From Pseudoxanthomonas spadix (GTDB lineage: Bacteria; Pseudomonadota; Gammaproteobacteria; Xanthomonadales; Xanthomonadaceae): a stretch of 64,000 nt of DNA. Location: contig NZ_RDQN01000003.1 of the NCBI RefSeq assembly GCF_003703395.1, forward strand, positions 372,001 to 436,000. Direction: 5' to 3'. The notes beneath the pieces were generated by a model. The model made no database searches. It saw only the letters and a list, made by a program, of their open reading frames with translations, and had not been told where the DNA came from. Of the stretch, positions 9,094 through 17,788 are shown in pieces (position 1 is the first letter of the stretch; each line of letters begins with the position of its first letter). A program made the position numbers and the translations under genes.

Positions 9094-10452
9094 ATGCCGT
9101 TCGCGCGATTTCCCTTTGCCGGCCGGGTGACGGCGCGTCGCCTCCGCGCCCGCGTCGGCACAGTGCTTGCGCTCGGCCTGGCTGCGGCCGTCTCGGTGCT
9201 GGGCAGCGGTTGCAGCCGCACGCCGGCGGACACGACCACGGTGAGCTTCTGGGCGATCGGGCGCGAGGGCGAGGTCATCAGCACCTTGCTGCCGGAGTTC
9301 GAAAAGGCCCATCCCGGCATCCGCGTGGACATGCAGCAGATCCCCCTCACCGCTGCCCATGAAAAGCTGCTCACTGCCTTCGCCGCCGACACGCTGCCGG
9401 ACCTCTGCCAGCTGGGCAACACCTGGATTGCCGAGTTCGCCGCGCTCGATGCGCTGACCCCGCTGGAGCCCTACGTGCAGGGCTCGGAGGTGGTGAAGCA
9501 GGACGATTACTTCCCCGGGATCTGGGAGACCAACGTCATCGACGGCCAGCTGGTCGGGATCCCCTGGTATGTCGACACGCGCCTGCTGTTCTATCGCAAG
9601 GACATCCTGCGCCAGGCCGGGGTCAAGTTGCCCATCGACACCTGGGAACAGTGGAACACGGCCATGGCCCAGGTCAAGGCGTACGTGGGCCCGGACCGCT
9701 ATGCGATCCTGATGCCATTGAACGAGTTCGAGCAGCAGCTCTCGCTGGGCCTGCAGCAGGACGATCCGCTGCTGCGCGATCACAACAACCGCGGCAACTT
9801 CCAGAGCCCGGGCTTCCGCAAGGCGCTGGCCTTCTATGCCAACATCTTTGCCCGGCAGTGGGCGCCGCTGGCCTCGGAAACCCAGGTCTCCAATGTCTGG
9901 GACGAGTTCTTCAACGGCTACTTCGCCTTCTATTTCTCCGGCCCCTGGAACATCCGTGAATTCCGCAACCGTGCGCCCGAAAACCTCAAGGACCAGTGGG
10001 GCACCATGCCGCTGCCCGGTCCGCACGGACCGGGCGCCGGGATTGCCGGTGGCTCGAGTCTGGTGCTGTTTCAAGGCTCCCGGCACAAGGATGCGGCGTG
10101 GAAGCTGGTCGAGTTCCTTTCGCGCCCGGATATCCAGCAGCGCTTCCACGCGATGATCGGCGATCTGCCGCCGCGCCGTTCGACCTGGCGCACGCCGGAG
10201 CTGGAAAGCGATCCGCTGGCACGGGCCTTCGCCGACCAGCTCGAGCGGGTCAAGCCCACCCCCAAGGTGCTGGAGTGGGAACGCATCGTGCAGGAGATGC
10301 GCCTGGCCACCGAGCGGGTGGTGCGCGGCGGGCAGCCGCAGGACGCTGCACTGGCCGAACTGGACAGGCGCGTGGACCAGATCCTGGCCAAGCGCCGCTG
10401 GATGTACCAGCGCGACCACACTGACGCCGGCACCGCAGGGGCGTCGCCATGA
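9094..10452 (+). CDS. Sugar-binding lipoprotein of an ABC importer (CUT1 family)
   Basis: A 452-aa extracellular solute-binding protein. A Lys/Arg-rich start and hydrophobic stretch end in the lipobox LGSGC (Cys40). The mature protein begins TTTVSFWAIGREGEVISTLL and has the family-1 pattern: FEKAHPGIRVDMQQIPL, DLCQLGNTWIAEFA, GIPWYVDTRLLFYRKDIL and PLPGPHGPGAGIAGGSSLVL. It hands sugar to the two permeases that follow; its TGA overlaps the next ATG by 4 bases. It starts 7 bases after the glucoamylase-like gene, giving a tight operon. Confidence 0.9.
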   Translation: MPFARFPFAGRVTARRLRARVGTVLALGLAAAVSVLGSGCSRTPADTTTVSFWAIGREGEVISTLLPEFEKAHPGIRVDMQQIPLTAAHEKLLTAFAADTLPDLCQLGNTWIAEFAALDALTPLEPYVQGSEVVKQDDYFPGIWETNVIDGQLVGIPWYVDTRLLFYRKDILRQAGVKLPIDTWEQWNTAMAQVKAYVGPDRYAILMPLNEFEQQLSLGLQQDDPLLRDHNNRGNFQSPGFRKALAFYANIFARQWAPLASETQVSNVWDEFFNGYFAFYFSGPWNIREFRNRAPENLKDQWGTMPLPGPHGPGAGIAGGSSLVLFQGSRHKDAAWKLVEFLSRPDIQQRFHAMIGDLPPRRSTWRTPELESDPLARAFADQLERVKPTPKVLEWERIVQEMRLATERVVRGGQPQDAALAELDRRVDQILAKRRWMYQRDHTDAGTAGASP

Positions 10453-11330
10453 AACACAACACGCTTGCCGGCTGGGTGTTCGCCGGGCCTTCGCTGGTGG
10501 TGCTGGGCGTGTTCTTCGGCCTGCCGGTGCTCTCGGCGCTGGCCCTGAGCCTGACCGACTTCGACCTGTATGCGCTGGCCAACCTGCACAACCTGCGGTT
10601 TGTCGCGCTGGGCAACTACATCGACCTGCTGGGCACGCCAATGTTCTGGAAGTCGCTGTGGAACACGACCTATTTCGTGATCCTGGGCGTGCCGATGTCC
10701 ATCGCCGCCTCGCTGGGCGCGGCCTTGCTGCTCAACGCGCCGGCGGCGCGCTTCAAGGCGCTGTTCCGCACCGCCCTGTTCGCCCCGGTGGTGACCACGC
10801 TGGTGGCGGTGGCGGTGATCTGGCGCTACCTGTTCCACACCCGCTACGGCCTGGTGAACTACGCGCTGGCGCACCTGGGCATCGACCCGATCGACTGGCT
10901 GGGCGACCCGCACTGGGCGATGCCCACCATCATGCTGTTCGCGGTGTGGAAGAACTTCGGCTACAACATGGTGATCTTCCTGGCCGGCCTGCAGGCGATC
11001 CCGCAGGACCTGTACGAGGCTGCGCGCATCGACGGTGCCAATCGCTGGCAGCAGTTCCTGCACATCACCCTGCCGATGCTGGGGCCGGTGCTGCTGGTGG
11101 TCGGGGTGATCACCATCTCCGGCTATTTCCAGCTGTTTGCCGAGCCCTACGTCATGACCCGCGGCGACCCGCTGCAGAGCACGGTCAGCGTGCTGTATTT
11201 CATGTTCGAGGAGGGCTTCAAGTGGTGGAATCTGGGCCGTGCCTCGGCGGTGGCGTTCATGCTGTTCCTGATCATCCTGGCGGTGACCACCCTGATGCTG
11301 CGCCTGGGGCGCAGAAAGGACCTGGTATGA
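10449..11330 (+). CDS. Sugar ABC transporter permease, MalF/UgpA-like
   Basis: A 293-aa inner-membrane permease with about six hydrophobic segments. The EAA loop that docks to the ATPase reads EAARIDGANRWQQFLHITLP. The start overlaps the stop of the binding-protein gene (ATGA). It forms the channel with the next gene's product. The ATPase is not adjacent; the best candidate is the MalK-like gene at 22.08 kb. Confidence 0.92.
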   Translation: MKHNTLAGWVFAGPSLVVLGVFFGLPVLSALALSLTDFDLYALANLHNLRFVALGNYIDLLGTPMFWKSLWNTTYFVILGVPMSIAASLGAALLLNAPAARFKALFRTALFAPVVTTLVAVAVIWRYLFHTRYGLVNYALAHLGIDPIDWLGDPHWAMPTIMLFAVWKNFGYNMVIFLAGLQAIPQDLYEAARIDGANRWQQFLHITLPMLGPVLLVVGVITISGYFQLFAEPYVMTRGDPLQSTVSVLYFMFEEGFKWWNLGRASAVAFMLFLIILAVTTLMLRLGRRKDLV

Positions 11331-11376
11331 ATCCCTCACAAGCGCAGCGCGCGCTTCCAAGCGCGGGTGATTGTGT

Positions 11377-12213
11377 ATGAGCCGCGAAGTCGGTCAGTCG
11401 CGCTGGAACGCGATCCTGGTCAATGGCGCGCTGTTGGCGGTGGCCATCATCAGCCTGGCGCCGCTGGCGTGGATGGTGTCGGTTTCGTTCATGCCGGCCG
11501 GCGAAGCCAGCCGGTTCCCGCCGCCGATGTTGCCCAGCGTCGCGACCCTGGCCAACTACCACGCCCTGTTCGAGCGCACCGGCATGGCCCGCAACTTCAT
11601 CAACAGCCTGATCGTGTCGATCGCGATCACGCTGGGCGCGCTGCTGTTCAACACCATGGCCGGCTATGCATTCGCCAAGCTGCGCTTTGCCGGGCGTGAT
11701 CGGATCTTCCAGGTCCTGCTGGCCGCGCTGGTGATCCCGGCGCAGGTCGCGATGCTGCCGCTGTTCCTGCTGATGAAGCAGCTGCACCTGATCAACAGTT
11801 TCGGCGGGGTGATCGTGCCGGCCCTGGCCACGGTGTTCGGCATCTTCCTGGTCCGCCAGTACGCGCGCAGCATTCCCGACGAGCTGCTGGAGGCCGCGCG
11901 CATCGATGGCGCCGGCGAGATGCGGATCTTCTTCCAGATCGTGTTGCCGATGCTCAAGCCGGTGCTGGTGACGCTGTCCATCTTCACCTTCATGGCGGCA
12001 TGGAATGACTTCATGTGGCCGCTGATCGTGCTGACCGACCAGGACCGCTACACCTTGCCGGTCGCCCTGGCGTCGCTGTCGCGCGAGCACGTCATGGACG
12101 TGGAAATGATGATGGCCGGGGCGGTGGTCACCGTGGTCCCGGTGCTGGTGTTGTTCCTGCTGCTGCAGCGCTACTACATCCAGGGCCTGCTCCTCGGAAG
12201 CGTGAAGGGGTGA
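11377..12213 (+). CDS. Sugar ABC transporter permease, MalG/UgpE-like
   Basis: A 278-aa inner-membrane permease with six predicted membrane segments and the EAA loop EAARIDGAGEMRIFFQIVLP. The C-terminal half includes FTFMAAWNDFMWPLIVLTDQ, typical of MalG-like partners. I chose ATG 11377 (MSREVGQSRWNAIL); a TTG two codons upstream is possible. A 46-base gap separates it from the first permease. It ends the probable operon 7446-12213, before a repeat-rich spacer with a terminator-like stem. Confidence 0.92.
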   Translation: MSREVGQSRWNAILVNGALLAVAIISLAPLAWMVSVSFMPAGEASRFPPPMLPSVATLANYHALFERTGMARNFINSLIVSIAITLGALLFNTMAGYAFAKLRFAGRDRIFQVLLAALVIPAQVAMLPLFLLMKQLHLINSFGGVIVPALATVFGIFLVRQYARSIPDELLEAARIDGAGEMRIFFQIVLPMLKPVLVTLSIFTFMAAWNDFMWPLIVLTDQDRYTLPVALASLSREHVMDVEMMMAGAVVTVVPVLVLFLLLQRYYIQGLLLGSVKG

Positions 12214-12225
12214 GCGGCCGCGCTT

Positions 12226-12407
12226 GCGCGCCACTGGCGCGCGCGGCCGCGAACGCCCGGCCATGGATGGCCGGGCCGGACGCCCCGGAGCCGAGGTGCC
12301 GCGCCACGGATGGCAGCATGAAACCAGGTGTGGCCGGACCCGCGCCACTGGCGCGCAAGGCGCCGAACGCCCGGCCATGGATGGCCGGGCCGGACGCCCC
12401 GGAGCCG
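12226..12407. repeat. Composite intergenic repeat: 17-bp palindrome plus two identical 44-bp units
   Basis: A palindromic unit GCGCGCCACTGGCGCGC (12226-12242) is followed by a 44-bp unit at 12250-12293 that recurs identically at 12364-12407, each with a near-copy of the palindrome before it. Each 44-bp unit carries its own inverted repeat (CCGGCCATGGATGGCCGG). The same 17-bp palindrome occurs again near 30452. These look like REP-type modules, not coding sequence. Confidence 0.7.
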
Positions 12408-12431
12408 GGGTGCGCCGGACCCTCACCCCAA

Positions 12432-12460
12432 CCCCTCTCCCGGTGGGAGAGGGGCTTTTT
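12432..12460 (+). terminator. Stem-loop followed by T-run after the ABC permease operon
   Basis: CCCCTCTCCC and GGGAGAGGGG pair around a 3-base loop and are followed by CTTTTT, which fits an intrinsic terminator for the 7446-12213 operon. The stem belongs to the dispersed CCCTCTCCC palindrome family, so a repeat may have been adopted as a terminator. Confidence 0.5.
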
Positions 12461-12497
12461 GCCGCCCTTGCAGTTCTTTTTGCCGCCCTTGCAGTTC
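12456..12497. repeat. Exact tandem duplication, two 21-bp units
   Basis: A 21-bp unit (TTTTT then GCCGCCCTTGCAGTTC) occurs twice back to back, 12456-12476 and 12477-12497, with no mismatch, just upstream of the secreted enzyme gene. It duplicates the T-run of the preceding stem-loop. This is probably a recent slippage or recombination event. Confidence 0.8.
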
Positions 12498-12520
12498 CTG
12501 ATGTCCTGCGGAAACTTTCC

Positions 12521-15500
12521 ATGACCTCCACCCATCTTCCGCCGTCGCATTCGACTTTTCTCGCCCTGTCCCTGCTGGCCGGCGCGGCCACCTCCGCGCC
12601 CGCGCAGGAGCGGGTCATCGACAGCTTCGATGACCCGGCCAGCTGGAAGGTGGTGACCTCCAACCAGGTCACCGCCGCCCTGCGCGTGGTGCCTGGCGCC
12701 GACGGCGGCAAGGCGCTGTGCCTGGACTACGACTACCACGGCGTGTCCGGCTATGCCGGCCTGCAGAAGGTGGTCGACATCGATTACCCGGACAACTACC
12801 GCTTCGACTTTCAGATCCGCGGCCATTCGCCGGCCAACGACCTGCAGTTCAAGCTGATCGATGCATCCGGCGACAACGTGTGGTGGGTCAACCGGCCCGG
12901 CTACGATTTCCCGGAAAGCTGGACGCCGGTGAGCTATCGCAAGCGCCACATCGACAAGGCCTGGGGACCGGACCCGGACAAGACCCTGCGCCACAGCGCC
13001 AGGCTGGAATTGACCGTCTACAACAACGCCGGCGGCAAGGGTTCGGTGTGCCTGGATGCACTGACCTTCGCACCGCTGCCGGCGCAGGACGACAGCCCGC
13101 TCACCGGCTCGGCCAGCGCCTCGGTGGCCAACATCGGCAGCAATGCGAACCAGGCGGTGGACGGCAACGCGGACACGGCCTGGTATGCGGATTTCGATGC
13201 GCCAACGCCGCCACAGCTGATCCTGGACCTGCACAGGCTGCGCGAATTCGGCGGGCTCAAGCTGGTCTGGAAGCCGGGCGAACACGCCGCCGACTACCTG
13301 CTGCAACTGTCCGATGAGGGCCAGCAGTGGCGCGATGCGCGTGCGGTGGTGGGCGGCAACGGCGGCACCGACTGGATCGCGCTGCCCGAAACCCAGGCGC
13401 GCTATGTGCGCCTGCTGCCGGTGCAAGGGCCGCATGGCTCGTTCGGCCTGTCTGAACTGCAGGTGCTGCCGCTGGCGTTCTCGGCCACGCCCAACGAGGT
13501 GGTCAGGACCATTGCCGCGCAATCGCCCCGGGGCTGGTTCCCGCGTGGCTTCAGCGGCCAGCAGCCGTACTGGACCATCATCGGCCTGGATGGCGGCACC
13601 GAGCAGGGGCTGATCGGCGAGGACGGCGCGGTGGAAGTGGCCCGTGGCGGTTTCACGATCGAGCCATTCGTGGTCACCGACGGGCAACTGGTGGGCTGGG
13701 CCGACGTCACCCAAGCGCAGTCCCTGCAGGACGGCTACCTGCCGATCCCCAGCGTCCAGTGGCGCCATCGCGCGCTGCAGCTGACCACCACCGCCTTCGC
13801 CGATGGCACGCCGGCCGATGCCCAGCTGGTGGTGCGCTACCGCCTGCACAATCCGGGCGAGGTGCCGCGTGGTTATCGGCTGGCGCTGGCGCTGCGGCCG
13901 TTCCAGGTCAATCCGCCGACCCAGTTCCTGAGCGTGCAGGGCGGCATCAGCCGGATCGAGACGCTGTCCTTTTCCGGCACGAGCGCCAGCGTCAACGGCG
14001 CGCCGCGGGTGTTTGCCTCGCAGGCGCCCGATGCGGTGTTTGCCAGCAGCTTCGATGGCGGCATGGCGGTCTCGCACCTGACCGAGGACGTGCTGCCCGA
14101 ATCCACCAGCGTGGTCGATCAGACCGGCCTGGCTTCCGGCGCGTTCGTGTACGAGCTCACCCTGGCCGCCGGTGAGTCGCGCGAGTTCGACCTGCGCATC
14201 CCGATGACCGGTACGCCCAGGTGTGCGCAGAAGGCGACCGCGCCCGAGTGCAGCGCGCAGGCGCGGCAAGATGCGGTGGCGGCGATGTGGCGCGACAAGC
14301 TGGACCGGGTGCGCTTCAGCGTGCCGGCCGCCGGCCAACCGCTGGTCGATACCTTGCGCACTTCCACCGCGCACATGCTGATCTCGCGCGTGGGCCCGCG
14401 CCTGCAGCCGGGCACCCGCTCCTACAACCGCAGCTGGATCCGCGACGGGGCGATGATCTCCGAAGGCCTGCTGCGCATGGGCCGGCCCGAGGTGGTGCGC
14501 GAGTACATCCAGTGGTATGCGCCGTACCAGTTCAAGGACGGCATGGTGCCGTGCTGCGTGGACCGCCGCGGCAGCGATCCGGTGCCGGAAAACGACAGCC
14601 ATGGCGAGCTGATCTTCGCCATCGCCGACTACTGGCGCTATAGCGGCGATGCCGCTTTCGTGCAGCGCATGTGGCCACACGTGGAAGGCGCCTACCGCTA
14701 CATGGAGAAGCTGCGCCTGTCCGAGCGCACCGAGGCCAATCGCCTGAAGAACCCGGCGTTCTACGGGATGATGCCGGTGTCGATCAGCCACGAAGGCTAT
14801 TCGGCCAAGCCGGTGCATTCGTACTGGGACAACTTCTGGGCGCTGCGTGGCTACAAGGACGCGGTGGTGCTGGCCAGGCTGCTGGGCAAGACCGAGCAAG
14901 CCAAGCGCATGGCGGCCTCGCGCGATCAGTTCCACGCCGACCTGATGGCCTCGCTGGAGCTGGCGGCGCGCCAGCACCACGTGGATTTCATCCCGGGCTC
15001 GGCCGAGCTGGGCGATTTCGATCCAACCTCGACCACCATCGCGCTGGCGCCGGCCGGCGAGCAGGCCAGCCTGCCGCAGCCACTGCTCAACAACACCTTC
15101 GAGCGCTACTGGGTCGACTTCCAGACGCGTGCCAATGGCCAGCGCCCATGGAAGGACTACACCCCCTACGAATGGCGCAACGTGGCGGCCTTCGTGCGCC
15201 TGGGCTGGCGCGAACGGGCCAACGCGGCGGCGGCGTTCTTCTTTGGCCATCGCACCCCGCTGGCCTGGAACCAGTGGGCCGAGGTGGTCTCCCACACGCC
15301 GCGCACGCCGTTCTTCCTTGGCGACCTGCCGCATGCGTGGGTGGGCTCGGATTTCGTGCGCACCGCGCTGGACATGTTCGCCTACACGCGCGAGGACGAT
15401 GACAGCATCGTGCTGGCGGCGGGCATTCCCACGGCATGGCTGGACGGGCCGGGCATCGCGATCAGCGGCCTGCGCACCCCGCACGGGCAGCTGGCGTATT

Positions 15501-15700
15501 CGCTGCGGCGCCAGGCCGGCATGCTGCAGCTGGAGCTGCCGGCTTCGGGCCTCACGCTGCCCAAGGGCGGCCTGGTGCTGCCCTGGCCCTACGCCGGGGC
15601 ACCGGGCAAGGCCACCATCGATGGCAAGCCGGCCAGATGGGATGGCAACGCGCTGCGCATCAGGCAGCTGCCGGCCACCGTGCAGGTGGCCGCGCCCTGA
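12521..15700 (+). CDS. Large secreted glycoside-hydrolase-like protein with F5/8 type C (discoidin) domain
   Basis: A 1059-aa exported protein. The signal peptide ends at APA (residue 28). Residues ~30-190 look like a galactose-binding-type beta-sandwich (RVIDSFDDPASWKVVTSNQ). Residues ~200-310 form an F5/8 type C module (GSNANQAVDGNADTAWYADF). A beta-rich linker region follows. From ~600 comes an (alpha/alpha)6-type catalytic region with SYNRSWIRDGAMISEGLLRM (~634), PENDSHGELIFAIADYWRYS and PYEWRNVAAFVRLGWRERAN. The fold resembles glucan-processing enzymes of the GH15/GH63/GH94 type, but I cannot assign a family or substrate. Context with a GH144-type enzyme and an ABC sugar importer suggests glucan breakdown in the periplasm. 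Confidence 0.82.
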   Translation: MTSTHLPPSHSTFLALSLLAGAATSAPAQERVIDSFDDPASWKVVTSNQVTAALRVVPGADGGKALCLDYDYHGVSGYAGLQKVVDIDYPDNYRFDFQIRGHSPANDLQFKLIDASGDNVWWVNRPGYDFPESWTPVSYRKRHIDKAWGPDPDKTLRHSARLELTVYNNAGGKGSVCLDALTFAPLPAQDDSPLTGSASASVANIGSNANQAVDGNADTAWYADFDAPTPPQLILDLHRLREFGGLKLVWKPGEHAADYLLQLSDEGQQWRDARAVVGGNGGTDWIALPETQARYVRLLPVQGPHGSFGLSELQVLPLAFSATPNEVVRTIAAQSPRGWFPRGFSGQQPYWTIIGLDGGTEQGLIGEDGAVEVARGGFTIEPFVVTDGQLVGWADVTQAQSLQDGYLPIPSVQWRHRALQLTTTAFADGTPADAQLVVRYRLHNPGEVPRGYRLALALRPFQVNPPTQFLSVQGGISRIETLSFSGTSASVNGAPRVFASQAPDAVFASSFDGGMAVSHLTEDVLPESTSVVDQTGLASGAFVYELTLAAGESREFDLRIPMTGTPRCAQKATAPECSAQARQDAVAAMWRDKLDRVRFSVPAAGQPLVDTLRTSTAHMLISRVGPRLQPGTRSYNRSWIRDGAMISEGLLRMGRPEVVREYIQWYAPYQFKDGMVPCCVDRRGSDPVPENDSHGELIFAIADYWRYSGDAAFVQRMWPHVEGAYRYMEKLRLSERTEANRLKNPAFYGMMPVSISHEGYSAKPVHSYWDNFWALRGYKDAVVLARLLGKTEQAKRMAASRDQFHADLMASLELAARQHHVDFIPGSAELGDFDPTSTTIALAPAGEQASLPQPLLNNTFERYWVDFQTRANGQRPWKDYTPYEWRNVAAFVRLGWRERANAAAAFFFGHRTPLAWNQWAEVVSHTPRTPFFLGDLPHAWVGSDFVRTALDMFAYTREDDDSIVLAAGIPTAWLDGPGIAISGLRTPHGQLAYSLRRQAGMLQLELPASGLTLPKGGLVLPWPYAGAPGKATIDGKPARWDGNALRIRQLPATVQVAAP

Positions 15701-15763
15701 GCGCGGCGCGACCGGTCGCCTTCACCGGCCCATCTATCGCGGCGCGTCCACCTCGATGCCGAT

Positions 15764-15791
15764 GAAAAGCCACCCTTGCAGGTGGCCTTTC
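15764..15791. terminator. Bidirectional intrinsic terminator between convergent genes
   Basis: AAAAGCCACC, a short loop, then GGTGGCCTTT form a stem with A/T-rich flanks readable on both strands. It lies between the plus-strand enzyme gene (ends 15700) and the minus-strand dehydrogenase gene (ends 15826). Confidence 0.7.
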
Positions 15792-15825
15792 GGTGCTCGG
15801 CCGGGGCGCCGGCGGCCCGATTGGA

Positions 15826-17136
15826 TCAGGGCGAGGCCGTCACCCGCCAGACCGTGTCGCCGACATCGTCGGCAATCAGCAGCGCGCCGTCCCGATCCTG
15901 GGCCAGGCCGACCGGCGCACCGTAGAGCCGCTTCTCGTCCTCGGAGTGGAAGCCGCTGACGACCGTCTGCGGCAGGCCAGTGGGCTTGCCCTGCTGGAAC
16001 GGCACGAACACCACCTGGTAGCCGCTCAGCGGCGAGCGGTCCCAGCTGCCGTGTTCGGCCACGAACGCGCCGCCGTGGTACCTGGCCGGCAAGGCGTTGT
16101 CCTGCGAGAACCACAGCCCCAGCGCGGCCACGTGCGACCCCAGCGCGTAATCGGGCTTGAGCGCCCTGGCCACCAGGTCCGGACGCTGCTGCTTGACCCG
16201 CGGGTCCAGGTGCTGGCCGTAGTAGCTGTAGGGCCAGCCGTAGAAGCCGCCCTCCCGGACCGAAGTCAGGTAGTCCGGCACCAGGTCGGCACCGATCTCG
16301 TCGCGCTCGTTGGCAATGGCCCACAGCGTGCCGGTCTGCGGTTCCCACTGCAGCCCGGTCGGGTTGCGGATACCCGAGGCGAAGATCCGGCTGCCGGCAC
16401 TGGCCACGTTCACTTCAAGCACCGCGGCGCGGCGGTATTCCACATCCAGGCCGTTCTCGCCGATGTTGCTGTTGGAGCCCACGCCCACGTACAGCTTGCT
16501 GCCGTCCGGGCTTGCCAGCAACGCCTTGGTCCAGTGGTGCTCGATGGTGCCGGGCAGGTCGGTGAACAGCGTGCCGGGCGCGCTGATGCTGGTCTGGCCC
16601 GGGCTGTAGGGGAACTTCATGATGTTGTCGGTGTTGGCCACGTACAGCCAATCACCGATCAGCTGCACGCCGAAGGGCGAGTGCAGGCCCTCGATGAAGA
16701 CGTGTTTTTCCCAGCTGCCATCGGCGCTGCTGCGCAGCAGGGTGATGCGGTTGCCGCCCTTGCCGCTCTTGCCGGACAGGGCCTTGATCTTGTTGGCGAT
16801 CAGCTGCTTGGGTGTGGTCACCGGTTCCAGGCCCGGGCCATTGGCCTCGACCACCAGCACATCGCCGTTGGGCAGCACGTAGAGCTGGCGCGGATGCATC
16901 AGCCCGCCGGCGATCTTCTCGATCTTCAGGCCAGGGGCGACCGTGGGCGTCTGCCCGTCCTTCCAGCCCACGCCTTTGGGAACCTGCATCGGCGGGACCA
17001 GGAAGTGCTTGGGCGGCGGCAGCGGCGGCGCGCTGCCTGACTGCTGGACCGGCTGCAGTTCGGCCTTGCCACTGCAGGCGCCCAGCAGGGCCAGGCAGGC
17101 CAGGGCCAGGGTACGGCCAAAGATGGACTTAGCCAT
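15826..17136 (-). CDS. PQQ-dependent sugar dehydrogenase-like lipoprotein (sorbosone dehydrogenase family)
   Basis: A 436-aa probable lipoprotein; with the MAKSIFGR start the lipobox LLGAC gives Cys21. The rest fits the six-bladed beta-propeller of soluble glucose/sorbosone dehydrogenases: GLMHPRQLYVLPNGDVLVVE, GLHSPFGVQLIGDWLYVANT, IFASGIRNPTGLQWEPQTGT, FVAEHGSWDRSPLSGYQVVF and APVGLAQDRDGALLIADDVG. PQQ as cofactor is the family expectation; no PQQ synthesis genes are in the window. ATG 17136 sits 8 bases from GGGAGG; an ATG two codons upstream is too close to it. The gene overlaps the end of the preceding DUF2231 gene by 8 bases, so the two are cotranscribed. Confidence 0.85.
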   Translation of the reverse strand: MAKSIFGRTLALACLALLGACSGKAELQPVQQSGSAPPLPPPKHFLVPPMQVPKGVGWKDGQTPTVAPGLKIEKIAGGLMHPRQLYVLPNGDVLVVEANGPGLEPVTTPKQLIANKIKALSGKSGKGGNRITLLRSSADGSWEKHVFIEGLHSPFGVQLIGDWLYVANTDNIMKFPYSPGQTSISAPGTLFTDLPGTIEHHWTKALLASPDGSKLYVGVGSNSNIGENGLDVEYRRAAVLEVNVASAGSRIFASGIRNPTGLQWEPQTGTLWAIANERDEIGADLVPDYLTSVREGGFYGWPYSYYGQHLDPRVKQQRPDLVARALKPDYALGSHVAALGLWFSQDNALPARYHGGAFVAEHGSWDRSPLSGYQVVFVPFQQGKPTGLPQTVVSGFHSEDEKRLYGAPVGLAQDRDGALLIADDVGDTVWRVTASP

Positions 17137-17566
17137 GGACATAGCCTCCCGCAGCCGTATTGCGCACCGCGATCACCACATGGCCGACGGCCAGCAGCAG
17201 CACGGTCACCGCCGAGAGCCATACCCCGGCCGGGATGACGCCATAGGCGTCGCGGCTGTGGACGAAGGCGTTGAAGATGGCGGCCACGATGGCCAGCAGG
17301 TTGAGCCAGAAATCCAGCCTGTCCGCGCCCAGCGCAGTGCGCCGCGCCGTGATCCAGACCTGGGCCAGGTTGATCAGGCGCGGGATGATGGCAATCACCA
17401 GGCCAATGACGATCAGCCACGCGGCGGCCTTCATCCACAGGATGACGCCGGTGTTGGCATAGGTGATGTCGAAGATCAGGGCAGCGACGAAGAACCCGAA
17501 TGGGATCGGGTTGAGCAGGCCATAGATGGCGTTGGCCACCACGGAGCGGTGCGGTTGTGGCTTCAT
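17129..17566 (-). CDS. DUF2231-family inner-membrane protein
   Basis: A 145-aa protein with four hydrophobic segments, including NPIPFGFFVAALIFDITYA, AAAWLIVIGLVIAIIP, FWLNLLAIVAAIFNAFVHSR and WLSAVTVLLLAVGHVVIAV. These are typical of DUF2231 proteins, which often sit beside c-type cytochromes or periplasmic dehydrogenases. Here it overlaps the start of the PQQ-type dehydrogenase gene, so a supporting role in that electron-transfer step is plausible but unproven. The start at MKPQPHRS was chosen because upstream residues do not look like protein. Confidence 0.82.
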   Translation of the reverse strand: MKPQPHRSVVANAIYGLLNPIPFGFFVAALIFDITYANTGVILWMKAAAWLIVIGLVIAIIPRLINLAQVWITARRTALGADRLDFWLNLLAIVAAIFNAFVHSRDAYGVIPAGVWLSAVTVLLLAVGHVVIAVRNTAAGGYVHG

Positions 17567-17731
17567 GGACAGGTCTCGATGCGGGTGATGAAAAAGGACA
17601 TTGCTGGGGCGCGCCCGATGTGGGCGCACGCCTGGGCCGGTCAGGACACTCTCACCGCCGCGGTGTCGAGGGCGCGTGGCGATGGCCGGCCCCTGGCCGG
17701 GCGTCAGCTGACCGGCCTGGCCAGGCGCGAT

Positions 17732-17760
17732 GAAAAAAACCGCCTCGGAAGACGGTTTTG
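17732..17760 (-). terminator. Intrinsic terminator downstream of eda
   Basis: On the minus strand, AAAACCGTCTTCCGAGGCGG is followed by a run of seven Ts. It lies 29 bases after the eda stop and is the clearest Rho-independent terminator in the window, closing the glk-edd-eda unit. Confidence 0.85.
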
Positions 17761-17788
17761 CGGGGCACGAGAGCAGGCGACCAGCGCT

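Noticed and set aside
12224-12520. Upstream extension of the secreted enzyme gene by 99 codons
   Set aside because: The extension translates the repeat mosaic, shows no protein character, and would place the signal peptide internally; ATG 12521 gives a proper signal peptide.
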